From contig JASCPI010000032.1 in the NCBI GenBank assembly GCA_029959555.1, forward strand, positions 1 to 58,508: a DNA stretch of 58,508 nucleotides, written 5' to 3'. The DNA comes from Lysobacteraceae bacterium PS02065 (GTDB taxonomy: Bacteria; Pseudomonadota; Gammaproteobacteria; Xanthomonadales; Rhodanobacteraceae). The notes beneath the pieces are model-generated. The model was given only the letters and a program-made list of their open reading frames with translations, was not told where the DNA came from and ran no database searches. Below are positions 45,988 to 55,301 of the stretch, piece after piece. Each line of letters begins with the position of its first letter. Position 1 is the stretch's first letter. The position numbers and the translations under genes are program-made.

Positions 45988-46479
45988 TCAGGCCGCAGGC
46001 AGGACGAGCTCGTCGGCGGCCACGATCACGCCGTTGGCATCGGCGTACAGCCACGCACCGGGTGTGAACGCGACGCCTGCGAACGCGACATCGACGTCGA
46101 TCTCGCCGAGGCCACGCTTGTCGGTCTTGAGCGGATGTGCGGCAAGCGCGAACACGCCGAGGTCGAGCATCGCGAGCACCTCGACATCGCGCACGCAGCC
46201 GTGCACGAGCACGCCTTCCCAGCCGTTGTCGACGGCCTTCTGCGCGAGCAGGTCGCCGAGCAGCGCGCGCCGAAGCGAACCGGCACCGTCGACGACGAGC
46301 ACCCTGCCCTTGCCCGGCGTCGCGACGACGTCGCGCACCTTCGAGTTGTCCTCGAAGCAGCGCACGGTCGTGACGCGACCCGCGAATGCCGCGCGGCCAC
46401 CGAACGGGCGGAATCGCGGCTCGAGGACCTGCACGTGGCCTTCGAAGGCGTCGCAGAGATCGGGTGTCGTGGGCGTCAT
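45988..46479 (-). CDS. rraA: RraA family protein (RNase E inhibitor / HMG aldolase-like)
   Basis: A 163-residue protein, close to E. coli RraA in length. It carries [44 protein letters not shown] and [13 protein letters not shown], in the characteristic RraA order. The G-x-R-R/D pocket is shared with 4-hydroxy-4-methyl-2-oxoglutarate aldolases, so the role could be RNase E binding or aldolase activity. GAGGA is upstream of the ATG. It lies between the GT41 and ybdK genes, with 17 bases from the former, so likely one operon. Confidence 0.9.
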   Translation of the reverse strand: MTPTTPDLCDAFEGHVQVLEPRFRPFGGRAAFAGRVTTVRCFEDNSKVRDVVATPGKGRVLVVDGAGSLRRALLGDLLAQKAVDNGWEGVLVHGCVRDVEVLAMLDLGVFALAAHPLKTDKRGLGEIDVDVAFAGVAFTPGAWLYADANGVIVAADELVLPAA

Positions 46480-46496
46480 CGCGGGATCCTCGGGTG

Positions 46497-48725
46497 TCAG
46501 GACGAAGGCGTGGCGGCGTCGCGCGCAGCCTGCTCGAGGAAAGCCTCGAGCGCCGGCAGCACGTCGGGCGCGTCGAACAGGCGCGGCGCGGCGACGCGAA
46601 GGCGGCCACGCAGCTCGGAGCGCAGGGCGTCGTCCGCGCACAACGCGATCGCGCGCCGCACGTAATCCTCGACGTCGTGCGCGACGAGCACCGTGTCCTC
46701 GCCGAGCAGGCGCAGCATCGCGGCGGTCTGGCGTCCGCGCGCGAAGCGGCCTTCGAGCGTGACGACGGGCGTGCCCGCCGCGAGGGTATCGAGGCTGGTC
46801 GCACCGCCCGAGAAGCCGAACGAATCGAGCACGAGATCCGCCGCGGCGACACCGGCGAGGTAGTCCGCATGCGTGCGCCGATCGACCATCACGACATGGC
46901 GGCGCGCGTCGCCACCGTGCCGCTCGAACGCACGCGCGAGGCGGGCCTCGAAGCGCGCCACGAGCGCGCGCGGTGCCGTGAAGAACACGACGACCGCATC
47001 GGTGGTCATCGCGATGCGCGCGACCGCATCGTCGAAGGCCGGCTCGAGCTTGAACAGCGCCTGCAGGCACATCAGCAACGGACGCCCCGCGGCACGTGGC
47101 AACCAGTCGTCGTCACCTGCGGGTGGTGTCGGCGAGGGCACCACACCGAGGCCCGGCAGGCGCACGAGACGCTCGCGGTAGTGCTGCTGCGCATCCGCAG
47201 GCTCCATCGCGTCGGCCGACAGGAACACGTCGAGCGTGTCGATGCCGGTCGTGACGGGATGGCCGTATCCCGCGCACTGCACCGGCGCGAGCCGCAGCGC
47301 GGCGAGCTGCTGCATGCGGCTGTCCATGCCGACTTCGACGTGCACGAGCACGTCGAGACGCGCGTCGCGGACCTGCGCGGCGACCTCGTGCAGTCCGGTG
47401 CCGCCGACCGCGTGGAAGGTGTCGGCGCGCGCGGCGATGCGCGCGGTGACCACGTCGCTGGCCTCGCCGAGGTGCCAGGCGTGCACCTCGAAACGCGCGC
47501 GGTCGAGGCCGGTCAGCCAGCCTTCGAAGTAGCGCGTGATAGTGTGCTCGCGCATCTCGCAGCTGACGAAACCGACGCGCACGCGCCCGCCGTGTGCGAG
47601 CGGCCTCCAGTCGAGCGGCGTACACAGCGCCGCAGGCGCGGCGGCACGCACGGCGCGTGCGACGAGGTCGCCATAGCCCAGGGTGAGTGCCGTCGTGTCG
47701 GCGGGGTGGTAGTGCAGACGGAAAGGAACCACGCGCGCGACGGCGTCGGCAAGCGCCGCGGAATCGCGCGCATCGGCCTCGAGTGTCGCGCGCAGTGCGT
47801 CCAGACCTTTGGAGAAGCGAGCGAGCCAGGCCGTGGAATCGTGTTCCGAATCGAGAAGTGCCGGCGAGGCGAGCGAATCGATCCAGCGCCGCGCAAGCCA
47901 GTCCGGCGCGAGCGCCTGCGCATGCGCGAAGGCCTCGCGCGCGGCCTCGCCGTCGCCGAGGTCGAGCGCGTCGATCGCGAGTTCGCACCATGCCAGTGCA
48001 TGCCCGGGATGGCGCGCGACGACTTCGCGCATGGCCTCGTAGGCGAGCGGCGCGTTGCCGAGCCGCCGCAACGCGAGCCCGAACGCGAGCCAGGCGTCGA
48101 CACGCTGCGGCGCGAGGCGCGTCGCCACCGAGGCCATGTCGGCCGCGACACGCGCATCGCCTGCATCGAGGGCAGTGCAGGCGAGCGCCTCGGCGAGTGC
48201 GGGATCGGGCGCCTCGGGACGCCACGACGGTTGCAGGCAGGCGAACGCTTCGGCGTTCCTCCCCTGTCGGCGCAGCAGGCCACCGAGGCGCAGGCGAGCC
48301 TCGCGATGACCGGGTTCGCCCGCAAGGGCGACGGCGTACAGGCGCTCCGCCTCGACCGCATCGCGCGAGTCCTCGCACAGCAGCGCGAGATGGAAGGCGC
48401 CGGATACATGACCCGGCTGCACGGCGAGCAAGGCCTCGAGCGTCGCGCGTGCGGCGTCGCGATCGCCCTTGCGGAAGCGCGCGACGGCGAGCTGCAGCAG
48501 GATGCCGGTGTCGTCGGGCGCGAGCGCGGCGGCAATCTGCAGGTTCGCGATGGCCGCAGGCGTCGCACCGCGATCGAGCTGCAGCGCGGCGAGGAAGGCG
48601 CGCGGCGCGGCTTCCTCGGGATGATGGAGCACGAGCACCTCGCAGGCCTGCTCGGCAAGGTCGCGCCGGCCGGACGCGACGAACGCGCGCACCTCGCCGA
48701 GGCGATCCACGGAAACGGTCGACAA
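46497..48725 (-). CDS. TPR / GT41 (O-GlcNAc transferase, SPINDLY-like) protein
   Basis: A protein of about 742 residues. TPR-like repeats fill residues 1-330. A GT41 catalytic region runs from about 365 to 730, with [20 protein letters not shown] opening the GT-B fold, [13 protein letters not shown] in the middle and [22 protein letters not shown] at the nucleotide-sugar site. That order matches Glyco_transf_41 (O-GlcNAc transferase/SPY). It could glycosylate proteins in the cytoplasm or a surface polymer. TTG at 48725 with GAGGA 9 bases upstream was chosen; a GTG 15 bases later is possible. Two different adhesin-like loci in the window might be substrates, which is speculation. Confidence 0.85.
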   Translation of the reverse strand: MSTVSVDRLGEVRAFVASGRRDLAEQACEVLVLHHPEEAAPRAFLAALQLDRGATPAAIANLQIAAALAPDDTGILLQLAVARFRKGDRDAARATLEALLAVQPGHVSGAFHLALLCEDSRDAVEAERLYAVALAGEPGHREARLRLGGLLRRQGRNAEAFACLQPSWRPEAPDPALAEALACTALDAGDARVAADMASVATRLAPQRVDAWLAFGLALRRLGNAPLAYEAMREVVARHPGHALAWCELAIDALDLGDGEAAREAFAHAQALAPDWLARRWIDSLASPALLDSEHDSTAWLARFSKGLDALRATLEADARDSAALADAVARVVPFRLHYHPADTTALTLGYGDLVARAVRAAAPAALCTPLDWRPLAHGGRVRVGFVSCEMREHTITRYFEGWLTGLDRARFEVHAWHLGEASDVVTARIAARADTFHAVGGTGLHEVAAQVRDARLDVLVHVEVGMDSRMQQLAALRLAPVQCAGYGHPVTTGIDTLDVFLSADAMEPADAQQHYRERLVRLPGLGVVPSPTPPAGDDDWLPRAAGRPLLMCLQALFKLEPAFDDAVARIAMTTDAVVVFFTAPRALVARFEARLARAFERHGGDARRHVVMVDRRTHADYLAGVAAADLVLDSFGFSGGATSLDTLAAGTPVVTLEGRFARGRQTAAMLRLLGEDTVLVAHDVEDYVRRAIALCADDALRSELRGRLRVAAPRLFDAPDVLPALEAFLEQAARDAATPSS

Positions 48726-48760
48726 GACGGTCGATCCTCGGGTCACGATACGGGAGGCGG

Positions 48761-48766
48761 ATGGTA
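48761..48766 (-). promoter_or_regulatory. Possible -10 element TACCAT of the GT41 operon
   Basis: GGTACCATCCGCC on the minus strand, 35 bases before the TTG start. Similar to the element before iscA. Confidence 0.3.
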
Positions 48767-48861
48767 CCGGCTCGCGCCCGCACCTGCCCGCGCGCTTCGC
48801 CACGCCTTGACCGTCCCGCGGCATGCCGCGTAGCGTGCGGCCCTCGCAACGGAGGCAAGCG

Positions 48862-50373
48862 ATGGCCGCGAAACTCGTCGTGTTCGTGCACGGATGGGGC
48901 GTCACCGACACGGCCACCTACGGCGCGCTGCCGGCCCGGCTGATCAGCGAAGCCGGACGCACGGGAGGTCCCGCCCTCGAAGTGCGCCACGTGCACCTCG
49001 CCCAGTACGTGAGTTTCCGTGACGAGGTGCGCGTCGAGGACCTCGCGCGCGCGTTCGACGCGGCGATCACGCGCGTGCTCGCCGAGGCGGGTCCCGGCCG
49101 ACGCTTCGTCTGCATCACGCATTCGACCGGTGGCCCGGTGGTGCGCGAATGGCTGCATCGCATGCATCTGCGTACCGGACGCGCCGACGCCTGTCCGATG
49201 AGCCACCTCGTCATGCTCGCACCGGCCAACTTCGGCTCGGCCCTCGCGCAGCTCGGCAAGGGCCGCCTCGCCGCGCTCAAGAGCTGGTTCAGCGGTATCG
49301 AGCCGGGCCAGGGCGTGCTCGACTGGCTCGAACTCGGCAGTCCCGAAGCCTGTGCGCTCAACACGGAATGGATCGACACCTCGCCGAAGCTGCGCCTGAC
49401 CGGCGGCGCGGCGCCGGTGATGCTGTTCGTGCTCTGCGGCGAGACGATCGACCGCAAGCTCTACGATCACGTCAACGCGTATACGGGCGAGAACGGTTCA
49501 GACGGCGTCGTGCGCCTCGCCGCGGCCAACCTCAACGCGACGCACGTGGTGCTCGAGCAGCCCGCGCCGGATCCGGCCGAGCCCCTGCCGACCGCGCGCA
49601 AGCGCCTGCGCGAACTGCGCGTCGCCTCGACCACGCGCGCCGTGCGCAGCGCGTTCAAGATCCTGCCCGGCATGGCGCACTCGGGCGACACCTGCGGAAT
49701 CATGCGCAGCGTGCGCGACGACGGCGCACCGCACGTCACGGTCGAGGCGATCCTGCGCTGCCTCGCCGTCGAGGATGCGACGGGTTATGCATCGCTGTGC
49801 GCGGCGTTCGAGCGCGAGAACGCGCTCGAACAGGCCGTCGGAAACCGTCTCGAGGTCGAGCGCGTGCCGGTGCTGCCGGACCGTACCTACATCCACGATC
49901 CGCACGCGATGGTGATCTTCCGCCTGCTCGATCCACTCGGGCGCTCGCCCGACGTCAACCTGCTGTTGACCGCGGGACCACAGGCCGATCCGAACCAGTT
50001 GCCGAGCGGCTTCCTCGTCGACCGCCAGGCCAACCGGCGCTCGGGCGCGCTGACGTTCCATCTCAATCACGCCGTGCTCGCCGGCAGCGAGGCTATTCCC
50101 GGCCGTCGCGACGGCGAGATCGCGCGCCCTGCGCTCGTGCCGCGGCCGCCCTACGGCCTGCGCGTGGAACCGCGCGAGCAGGATCGCTTCGTCGAATACT
50201 GGACCTGTGCGCTCGATGCCGCGATGACGGACCTGCTGCCGTGGATCGCGCCGAACGAGACGACCCTCGTCGACATCCACCTGCAGCGCATCGTGCGCGA
50301 AGGCGTGCTGCGCACGACGCGCAAGCTCGGCGCGCGCGATTTCCGAAGCGACGAGCCGGGCGGCGTGATCTGA
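48862..50373 (+). CDS. Alpha/beta hydrolase, lipase/phospholipase-like
   Basis: A 503-residue cytoplasmic protein. KLVVFVHGWGVTD forms the oxyanion strand at residues 4-16, and THSTGGPVVREW near 88-99 is a lipase-type nucleophile elbow. LVMLAPANFGSALAQLGKGR follows, as in PGAP1/lecithin-acyltransferase-like lipases. The C-terminal 200 residues form a beta-rich domain I cannot name. It has no signal peptide, but some type VI lipase effectors also lack one; no T6SS genes are present here. GGAGG is 6 bases upstream of the ATG. It is convergent with the next gene, the stops only 6 bases apart. Confidence 0.78.
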   Translation: MAAKLVVFVHGWGVTDTATYGALPARLISEAGRTGGPALEVRHVHLAQYVSFRDEVRVEDLARAFDAAITRVLAEAGPGRRFVCITHSTGGPVVREWLHRMHLRTGRADACPMSHLVMLAPANFGSALAQLGKGRLAALKSWFSGIEPGQGVLDWLELGSPEACALNTEWIDTSPKLRLTGGAAPVMLFVLCGETIDRKLYDHVNAYTGENGSDGVVRLAAANLNATHVVLEQPAPDPAEPLPTARKRLRELRVASTTRAVRSAFKILPGMAHSGDTCGIMRSVRDDGAPHVTVEAILRCLAVEDATGYASLCAAFERENALEQAVGNRLEVERVPVLPDRTYIHDPHAMVIFRLLDPLGRSPDVNLLLTAGPQADPNQLPSGFLVDRQANRRSGALTFHLNHAVLAGSEAIPGRRDGEIARPALVPRPPYGLRVEPREQDRFVEYWTCALDAAMTDLLPWIAPNETTLVDIHLQRIVREGVLRTTRKLGARDFRSDEPGGVI

Positions 50374-50379
50374 ACCGCG

Positions 50380-51381
50380 CTACTGCAGCGCGCGCAGCGC
50401 ACCGGTGACGGGCTCGAGCAGGCTCGCGCGCAAGGCCTCGTCCTTCGACTCGTTCGCGTTCACGTAGAGCGCGAACAGCAGCCCCTGCAGGTTGTGGCGG
50501 CGCGCGAGCACGGCCTGCGACGTGAACATCGAACCGTCCTCGGGCACGTCGGCGATGTCGGCGAACCAGTCGCTCCACTCCGAGGCCTGCAGCAGGCCGC
50601 GCTGTGCGATGTAGAACACCGGCACTGCGAGGCGCTGCGGCTCGCCGTACAGATAGAAATGTCCCGACTCCGGCGCAGCCTGCGCCGAGATCGCGACGAG
50701 CATGCGGCCGAGGCGTTCGTCGTCGACGCGGCGGTTCGCGGCGAGCTGGCCGAGCAGGTCGGCCGCGTGAGCGACGCCATGGCGCCAGCCCGCTGCGGCG
50801 TCGAAGCCGCGGTAGTCGCGGATCGAGGCCATGTACGCCGTGGCCGCGTCGGCGATACCGCGCAGCTGTGTATCGGACAGGTAGCGCTTCGTGTTGTCGG
50901 CGGCGACGAGGTCGGCCAGCACGAGCGCCGCGAACGGCTTGCGGAAGCCGCCGCTGTCGGCCGCATTCGACTCGAGGCGCTCGACGAGCTGCGTCGCGAG
51001 CTGCTCGCGCGTGGCCTTGTCGAGCTGCTCGCCGAGGATCCAGTGGTTGAGCGCGCCGTAGGCGACCTCGTCGCGCAGCACGGGATCGGGGTTCGCGAGG
51101 CAGTCGACGAGACCGAGGGCGAGCGCATCGAGCGGCTTCGGCGCAGCATCGACCGGTTTCACATCCTCTTTCGCATCGGTACCGATGCCGGCCCTGGGCG
51201 AGGATGCCGCGAGACCCGACGCCGTCTTCGCATCGGGCTTCGTGGCGACGACGAAGCCCGCGTCGCGCAGCGCGAGCAGGTCGGCGCGCGTGCGGCCCTG
51301 CGGCGGACACGCGGCCGTCGCGGAGCCCGCGGCGAACAGGCACGCGAGCGCGAAGGTGGTCGGGGCGAGGATCGAGGCCAT
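50380..51381 (-). CDS. DUF2785 family secreted protein
   Basis: A protein of 333 residues with a signal peptide (cleavage near ATA-AC at 23-24). DUF2785-like features are LRDAGFVV near the start, PDPVLRDEVAYGALNHWI, FRKPFAALVLADLVAADN, GWRHGVAHAADLLGQLAANRR, and a helical HEAT-like body. AAGGAG is 6-7 bases before the ATG. Function unknown; exported to the periplasm or, less likely, a lipoprotein. Confidence 0.82.
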   Translation of the reverse strand: MASILAPTTFALACLFAAGSATAACPPQGRTRADLLALRDAGFVVATKPDAKTASGLAASSPRAGIGTDAKEDVKPVDAAPKPLDALALGLVDCLANPDPVLRDEVAYGALNHWILGEQLDKATREQLATQLVERLESNAADSGGFRKPFAALVLADLVAADNTKRYLSDTQLRGIADAATAYMASIRDYRGFDAAAGWRHGVAHAADLLGQLAANRRVDDERLGRMLVAISAQAAPESGHFYLYGEPQRLAVPVFYIAQRGLLQASEWSDWFADIADVPEDGSMFTSQAVLARRHNLQGLLFALYVNANESKDEALRASLLEPVTGALRALQ

Positions 51382-51526
51382 GCCGGCTCCTTGCAGGGGT
51401 GGGCATCGTCGCAGACGCGACGGGGCGCGGCCAGCGCGCGGGCCTCTCGGACCACCGATGCGCCGCGAGGTTCCGCGCGGCCGGGATCCGCTCGAGGCAT
51501 GGCCGCGGCTGCCCCGTCGACCGCGC

Positions 51527-51532
51527 TATGCT
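51527..51532 (+). promoter_or_regulatory. Putative -10 element TATGCT of the VOC/sterol-desaturase pair
   Basis: GCGCTATGCTGCACGC (51523-51538) is identical to the sequence upstream of the Mpo1-like gene on the other strand. 28 bases before the ATG, with an AAGGAG in the leader. Confidence 0.45.
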
Positions 51533-51560
51533 GCACGCGCCGCCCGCAAGGAGACGCCGC

Positions 51561-51998
51561 ATGCCCTCGCCCGCCCGTGCGACCGTGTCGACCGTGATCC
51601 CGACCATGCGCTACCGCGACGCTCCGGCCGCGATCGAGTGGCTGTGCAACGCGCTCGGCTTCGAGCGCCACGCGGTCTACCCCGATGATCGCGGCGGCAT
51701 CGCGCATGCCGAGCTGAGTTTCGGCAACGGCATGATCATGCTGAGCTCGACCGCCGACGACGCCTGGGGCGCACGCATCGCGCAACCCGATGCGATCGGC
51801 GGCCGCGAGACGCAGTGCTGCTGCCTCGCCGTCGACGATCCCGATGCGCACCACGCGAACGCGGTCGCGCACGGCGCCGTCATCGTCGATCCGCTCGAGG
51901 ACAAGGGCTACGGCGGCCGCGGCTACGGCTGCCGCGATCCCGAAGGCCACCTCTGGTGGATCGGCAGCTACGATCCCTGGCAGCCGCCCGCGGCGTGA
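51561..51998 (+). CDS. VOC superfamily (glyoxalase/bleomycin-resistance-like, PhnB type) protein
   Basis: A 145-residue protein with two beta-alpha-beta-beta-beta modules. PTMRYRDAPAAIEWLCNALGF opens the first and GCRDPEGHLWWIGSYDPW closes the second; both are diagnostic of VOC proteins in the YdfO/PhnB-like group. AAGGAG lies 7 bases before the ATG. Substrate not identifiable. Its stop overlaps a GTG start for the next gene (GTGA). Confidence 0.9.
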   Translation: MPSPARATVSTVIPTMRYRDAPAAIEWLCNALGFERHAVYPDDRGGIAHAELSFGNGMIMLSSTADDAWGARIAQPDAIGGRETQCCCLAVDDPDAHHANAVAHGAVIVDPLEDKGYGGRGYGCRDPEGHLWWIGSYDPWQPPAA

Positions 51999-53115
51999 AC
52001 ACGCCTGCGCCGGTGGACGGCACCGACGACGCGACGGCCGGCAGGCGTCGCTCGCTGCTCGCGTGCACCGCGGCGATGCTCGGCGTGCTCGCGCTGCTCG
52101 CCGTGGCCTGCTTCCACTTCCCGGAGTGGCTGACCAGCCGCGACATACGCGCGCTCTACTCGGAACGTTTCGCGCGCGACGTGTTGCTGGCCGGCATCGT
52201 CGCCGCATTCGTGAGCGGCACGCTCGCCGTGCTGCGCAGGCGTGACCGCCGCATCGCCGCGGTCGGCGTCGGCGCCGCGACGCTGGCGCTGCTGCTCGGC
52301 GGCGCGACGGTCGAGTTCGACACGCTGCAGCCGACGCCGTTCTCGCTCGGCCTGGACTGGTTCGTGCTGTCGCTGCTGTTCTCGGCGATCGCGTTCGTGC
52401 CGCTCGAACGCACGTTCGCGCAGCCCAGCGCACGCTGCGGCCCGGCTGGCGCACCGACCTCGCCTACTTCTTCGCGAGCCACGTGCTCGTGCAGGCGATC
52501 CTGATCGCGGTGACGGCGTCGACCTCGTGGGCCGCCGCGCTCGGCGACCACGCACACGTCGTGCAGCAGGGCATGCGCGCACTGCCCGCGTGGCTGCAGT
52601 TCGTGCTCGCCGTGTTCGTCGCCGACCTCGGCCAAGCCCTGCTGCATCGTGCCTACCATCGCGTGCCGCTGCTGTGGCGCTTCCATGCGATCCATCATTC
52701 GAGCCTCCACCTCGACTGGCTGGCCGGCTCGCGCATGCACCTCGTCGAGATCGTGCTGACGCGCAGCCTCGTACTCGTGCCGCTGGTCGTGATCGGCTTC
52801 GAGCAGGCGGTCGTCAACGCCTACGTCGTGCTCGCCGGCGTGCAGGCCGTGCTCGCCCACGCGAACCTCGGCACGCGCTTCGGCTGGCTCGAACACGTGC
52901 TCGTGCTGCCGCGTTACCACCACTGGCACCACGCGCGCGATCGCGCGTTCGTCGACGCGCACTACGCGATCCATCTGCCCGTGGTCGATCGCCTCATGGG
53001 CACGTTCCGGCTGCCGCATGACGGTCGCTGGCCCGAGGCCTATGGCCTGCTCGATCCGTCCGAGGTCCCCGAGGGCATCGTGGCCCAGCACGCGTCGGCG
53101 TTCCGCCGGCGCTGA
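51995..53115 (+). pseudogene. Frameshifted sterol desaturase/fatty acid hydroxylase family gene
   Basis: Two frames join to make one family member. Frame A (GTG 51995 to about 52430) gives four TM helices ending in IAFVPLERTFA. Frame B from about 52430 to 53115 gives TLRPGWRTDLAYFFASHVLVQ, then the iron-binding histidine motifs HRAYH, HAIHHS and YHHWHH. A single base appears to be lost between 52417 and 52445, shifting the reading -1. Each half alone lacks parts of the di-iron enzyme. A sequencing or assembly error in GC-rich DNA cannot be excluded. No slippery heptamer is visible, so programmed frameshifting is unlikely. Confidence 0.75.
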
Positions 53116-53116
53116 C

Positions 53117-53479
53117 TCAGTCGCCGAGCAGGAACGGCCACAGGCTCAGCGCGAGCACGCAGCCGATCGCGAACAGGATCGCGGCCACCTGCACGGGCTG
53201 TCCGCGCAAGGAACGCCAGAACGTCGGCGCCGTGCCGTCGCGGCGCGCCTGGTCGTGGGCCTCGCGCATGCGGTCGGCGCGCTCGCGCTGGTAGTCGGCG
53301 AGCAGCGGCTTGGCCCTGGCCGCATCGTCGGCATCGCGCGTCCACAGGCCGCCCGCCGAGATGCCCCAGCGGTTCGGCTCGGTCTCGTAGAACGCGATGG
53401 CGTGCTCGGCGAGCAGCGCGCGCACCTCGTCGGCTTCGTCGTCGGGCACGTCGCGCAGGTTGAGGAGGAGATGGCGCAT
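53117..53479 (-). CDS. DUF6164 family protein
   Basis: A 120-residue protein. A cytoplasmic domain MRHLLLNLRDVPDDEADEVR with FYETEPNRWGISAGGLW is followed by a charged helix and a C-terminal TM helix (about 95-117). This matches DUF6164 proteins of Xanthomonadales. No Shine-Dalgarno is seen; a TAGACT lies just upstream, which suggests a leaderless mRNA. The stop codons of this and the desaturase gene face each other one base apart. Confidence 0.78.
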   Translation of the reverse strand: MRHLLLNLRDVPDDEADEVRALLAEHAIAFYETEPNRWGISAGGLWTRDADDAARAKPLLADYQRERADRMREAHDQARRDGTAPTFWRSLRGQPVQVAAILFAIGCVLALSLWPFLLGD

Positions 53480-53486
53480 GCCGCGC

Positions 53487-53492
53487 AGTCTA
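53487..53492 (-). promoter_or_regulatory. Putative -10 element TAGACT, possibly leaderless
   Basis: CACTAGACTGCGCGGC ends next to the ATG at 53479; the expected start point falls on or beside the A of the ATG. Confidence 0.4.
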
Positions 53493-53581
53493 GTGGCTCG
53501 GTGCGCTCGCGTCGCGCCGCGATAGGTTCGGATGGCGGTTTGCGTCATGAGCGGCATGTCCATGCGGAAACCAGCACGACC

Positions 53582-55249
53582 ATGAACCGATCCCTCTTTT
53601 CGATCTTCGCCCTCGCGATCGCGGCCGCCGTGCCGCAAAACGCCCACGCCGACATCCTGCGCGTCGGCCATCAGGCCGATTGCCCGTACCGCACGCTGCA
53701 GGCCGCGATCGACGCCGCCGCCGCGAACGGCCCCGGCGAGGACGAGATCCGCCTCGTCGCGGACGAGTTCACGCTGCAGCGCGTCGCCATCGCCGACCAG
53801 TCCCTGATCGTGGCGGGCGGCTGGTCCGGCTGCGCGGAGAACGCGACGCGCACGGGCAGGAGCGCGCTGCTGGGAGGCTTCGAAGCCGGCGCCGCGGGTA
53901 TCAACGCGGTCGTGCGCATCCAGGCCTCGGGCGAAATGCGCAACGTCAGCCTGCGCCACCTCGAGCTCCGCGACGGCACCGGCGGTCCCGACGGCCACGG
54001 CGGCGGCATCGATGCCGGCGGCACGCTGCGCCTCGTACTCGAGGACGTCGACGTGCTCGACAACCATGCCGAGGGCGACGGTGGCGGCATCGTCATGCGC
54101 GGTCCGGCGAACGGCTTCGGCGGCATCCTCGAACTGCATGCCGGCGTACGCGTGCTCAACAACTCCGCGACCGGCCGCGGTGGCGGCCTCTTCCTCGAAC
54201 GCGCCACGGCACGCATCCGCGCCGACCGCACCGAGATCGCCTCGAACCGCGCCACGCTCGGCGGCGGCATCGCCGCGTTCGCCTCGTCGATCACGATCGG
54301 CAGCATCGGCGAACCGGAGATCCAGCGCGACGCGACCGGCTCGCGCATCGTGCTCAACCGCGCCGACAAGGGCGGCGGCGTCTATCTCGACACGGGTTCG
54401 TTGTTCGACGTGCACGAACTGCAGCTGTCCTGGAACGTCGCCGAGACGATCGGCGGCGGCCTCTACGCGATCGGCGGTTCGCAGCTGCAGATGCAGCGTG
54501 ACTATCCGAACGCGTTCGCGGTGCAGTGCCAGGGCAGTGCGTGTTCCCGCGTCGAAGGCAACCAGGCCGGCAACGGCTGCCCGGGCACGCGCGGCGAAGG
54601 CGCAGGCCTCGCGCTCGACGGCGGCGCGCGCGCCTACGTGCGGCAGACGTCGATCATCGCCAACTGCTCGTGGGGTTCGCCCGCGATCCAGTCGTGGGGC
54701 CCGCTGCTCGAGCTCGACGGCGTCGTCGTCGCCGACAACCGGCTGCGCTGGCGTGACGGCATCAGCTACACGGGACGCTATGCCGTGTCGTATGCGTCAC
54801 GCGTCGGCGGACCGGCCTCGACCGCGCGCACGCGCTTCTCGACCTTCGCCCGCAACGTGCAGGTCAAGGACGACGGCAGCACCGTCCCCGCCGATGCGAC
54901 CTCGGGCCTCTACACGGGCGGCGCGTGGCAGTTCGAAGCCGCCGCGATCGCGACGATGGATCCGTTCCCAGGCCTGAATTCCGGCACGGGCGCCTGCAGT
55001 CGCACCGGACTCGACGCGACCGCGTTCGTCGACGTGACCAGCGGCGACTACCGTCCACGCACGAACGGACCGCTCGTGGACGCCTGCGCGCCGACGGCGA
55101 CCACGGTCGAGTACCTCGACCCGCTGCTCGCGCCGCGCTGCATCGACCATCCGCGTCCCGACCAGGGTGGCACCTGCGACATCGGCGCCTACGAACTGCA
55201 GCCGCCGGCGGTGCCTTCCGACCGCGTATTCGCGCACGGCTTCGAATGA
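53582..55249 (+). CDS. Secreted right-handed beta-helix protein with FAHGFE tail
   Basis: A protein of 555 residues. A signal peptide (1-23, AHA-D) precedes CPYRTLQAAIDAAAANG, the opening of pectate-lyase-like/CSLREA-type beta-helix proteins. Rungs with GGGI/GGGL turns (HGGGIDAGG, DGGGIVM, RGGGLFLE, LGGGIAAF, KGGGVYLD, IGGGLYAI) fill residues 130-320. Several disulfide-like Cys pairs lie in the later half. It ends DIGAYELQPP-x6-DRVFAHGFE. No catalytic residues are evident, so binding or structural function is likely. The beta-helix design resembles the N-terminal modules of the protein at 8087. Confidence 0.8.
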   Translation: MNRSLFSIFALAIAAAVPQNAHADILRVGHQADCPYRTLQAAIDAAAANGPGEDEIRLVADEFTLQRVAIADQSLIVAGGWSGCAENATRTGRSALLGGFEAGAAGINAVVRIQASGEMRNVSLRHLELRDGTGGPDGHGGGIDAGGTLRLVLEDVDVLDNHAEGDGGGIVMRGPANGFGGILELHAGVRVLNNSATGRGGGLFLERATARIRADRTEIASNRATLGGGIAAFASSITIGSIGEPEIQRDATGSRIVLNRADKGGGVYLDTGSLFDVHELQLSWNVAETIGGGLYAIGGSQLQMQRDYPNAFAVQCQGSACSRVEGNQAGNGCPGTRGEGAGLALDGGARAYVRQTSIIANCSWGSPAIQSWGPLLELDGVVVADNRLRWRDGISYTGRYAVSYASRVGGPASTARTRFSTFARNVQVKDDGSTVPADATSGLYTGGAWQFEAAAIATMDPFPGLNSGTGACSRTGLDATAFVDVTSGDYRPRTNGPLVDACAPTATTVEYLDPLLAPRCIDHPRPDQGGTCDIGAYELQPPAVPSDRVFAHGFE

Positions 55250-55261
55250 GTCGCTGCGGGC

Positions 55262-55301
55262 GATCACGGCCGACCCGGCGTCGTTTCGCGCCGGCGTGAT
55301 C
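55262..55301. terminator. Branched inverted repeat between convergent genes
   Basis: GATCACG (55262-55268) pairs with CGTGATC (55295-55301), and inside it CCGGCG (55275-55280) pairs with CGCCGG (55289-55294). It lies between the stops of the beta-helix and mgtC genes, a plausible two-way transcription stop. Confidence 0.4.

Noticed and set aside
52400..52450. Programmed -1 frameshift in the sterol desaturase gene
   Set aside because: No X-XXY-YYZ slippery heptamer or following stable structure could be found at the junction; a lost base is simpler.
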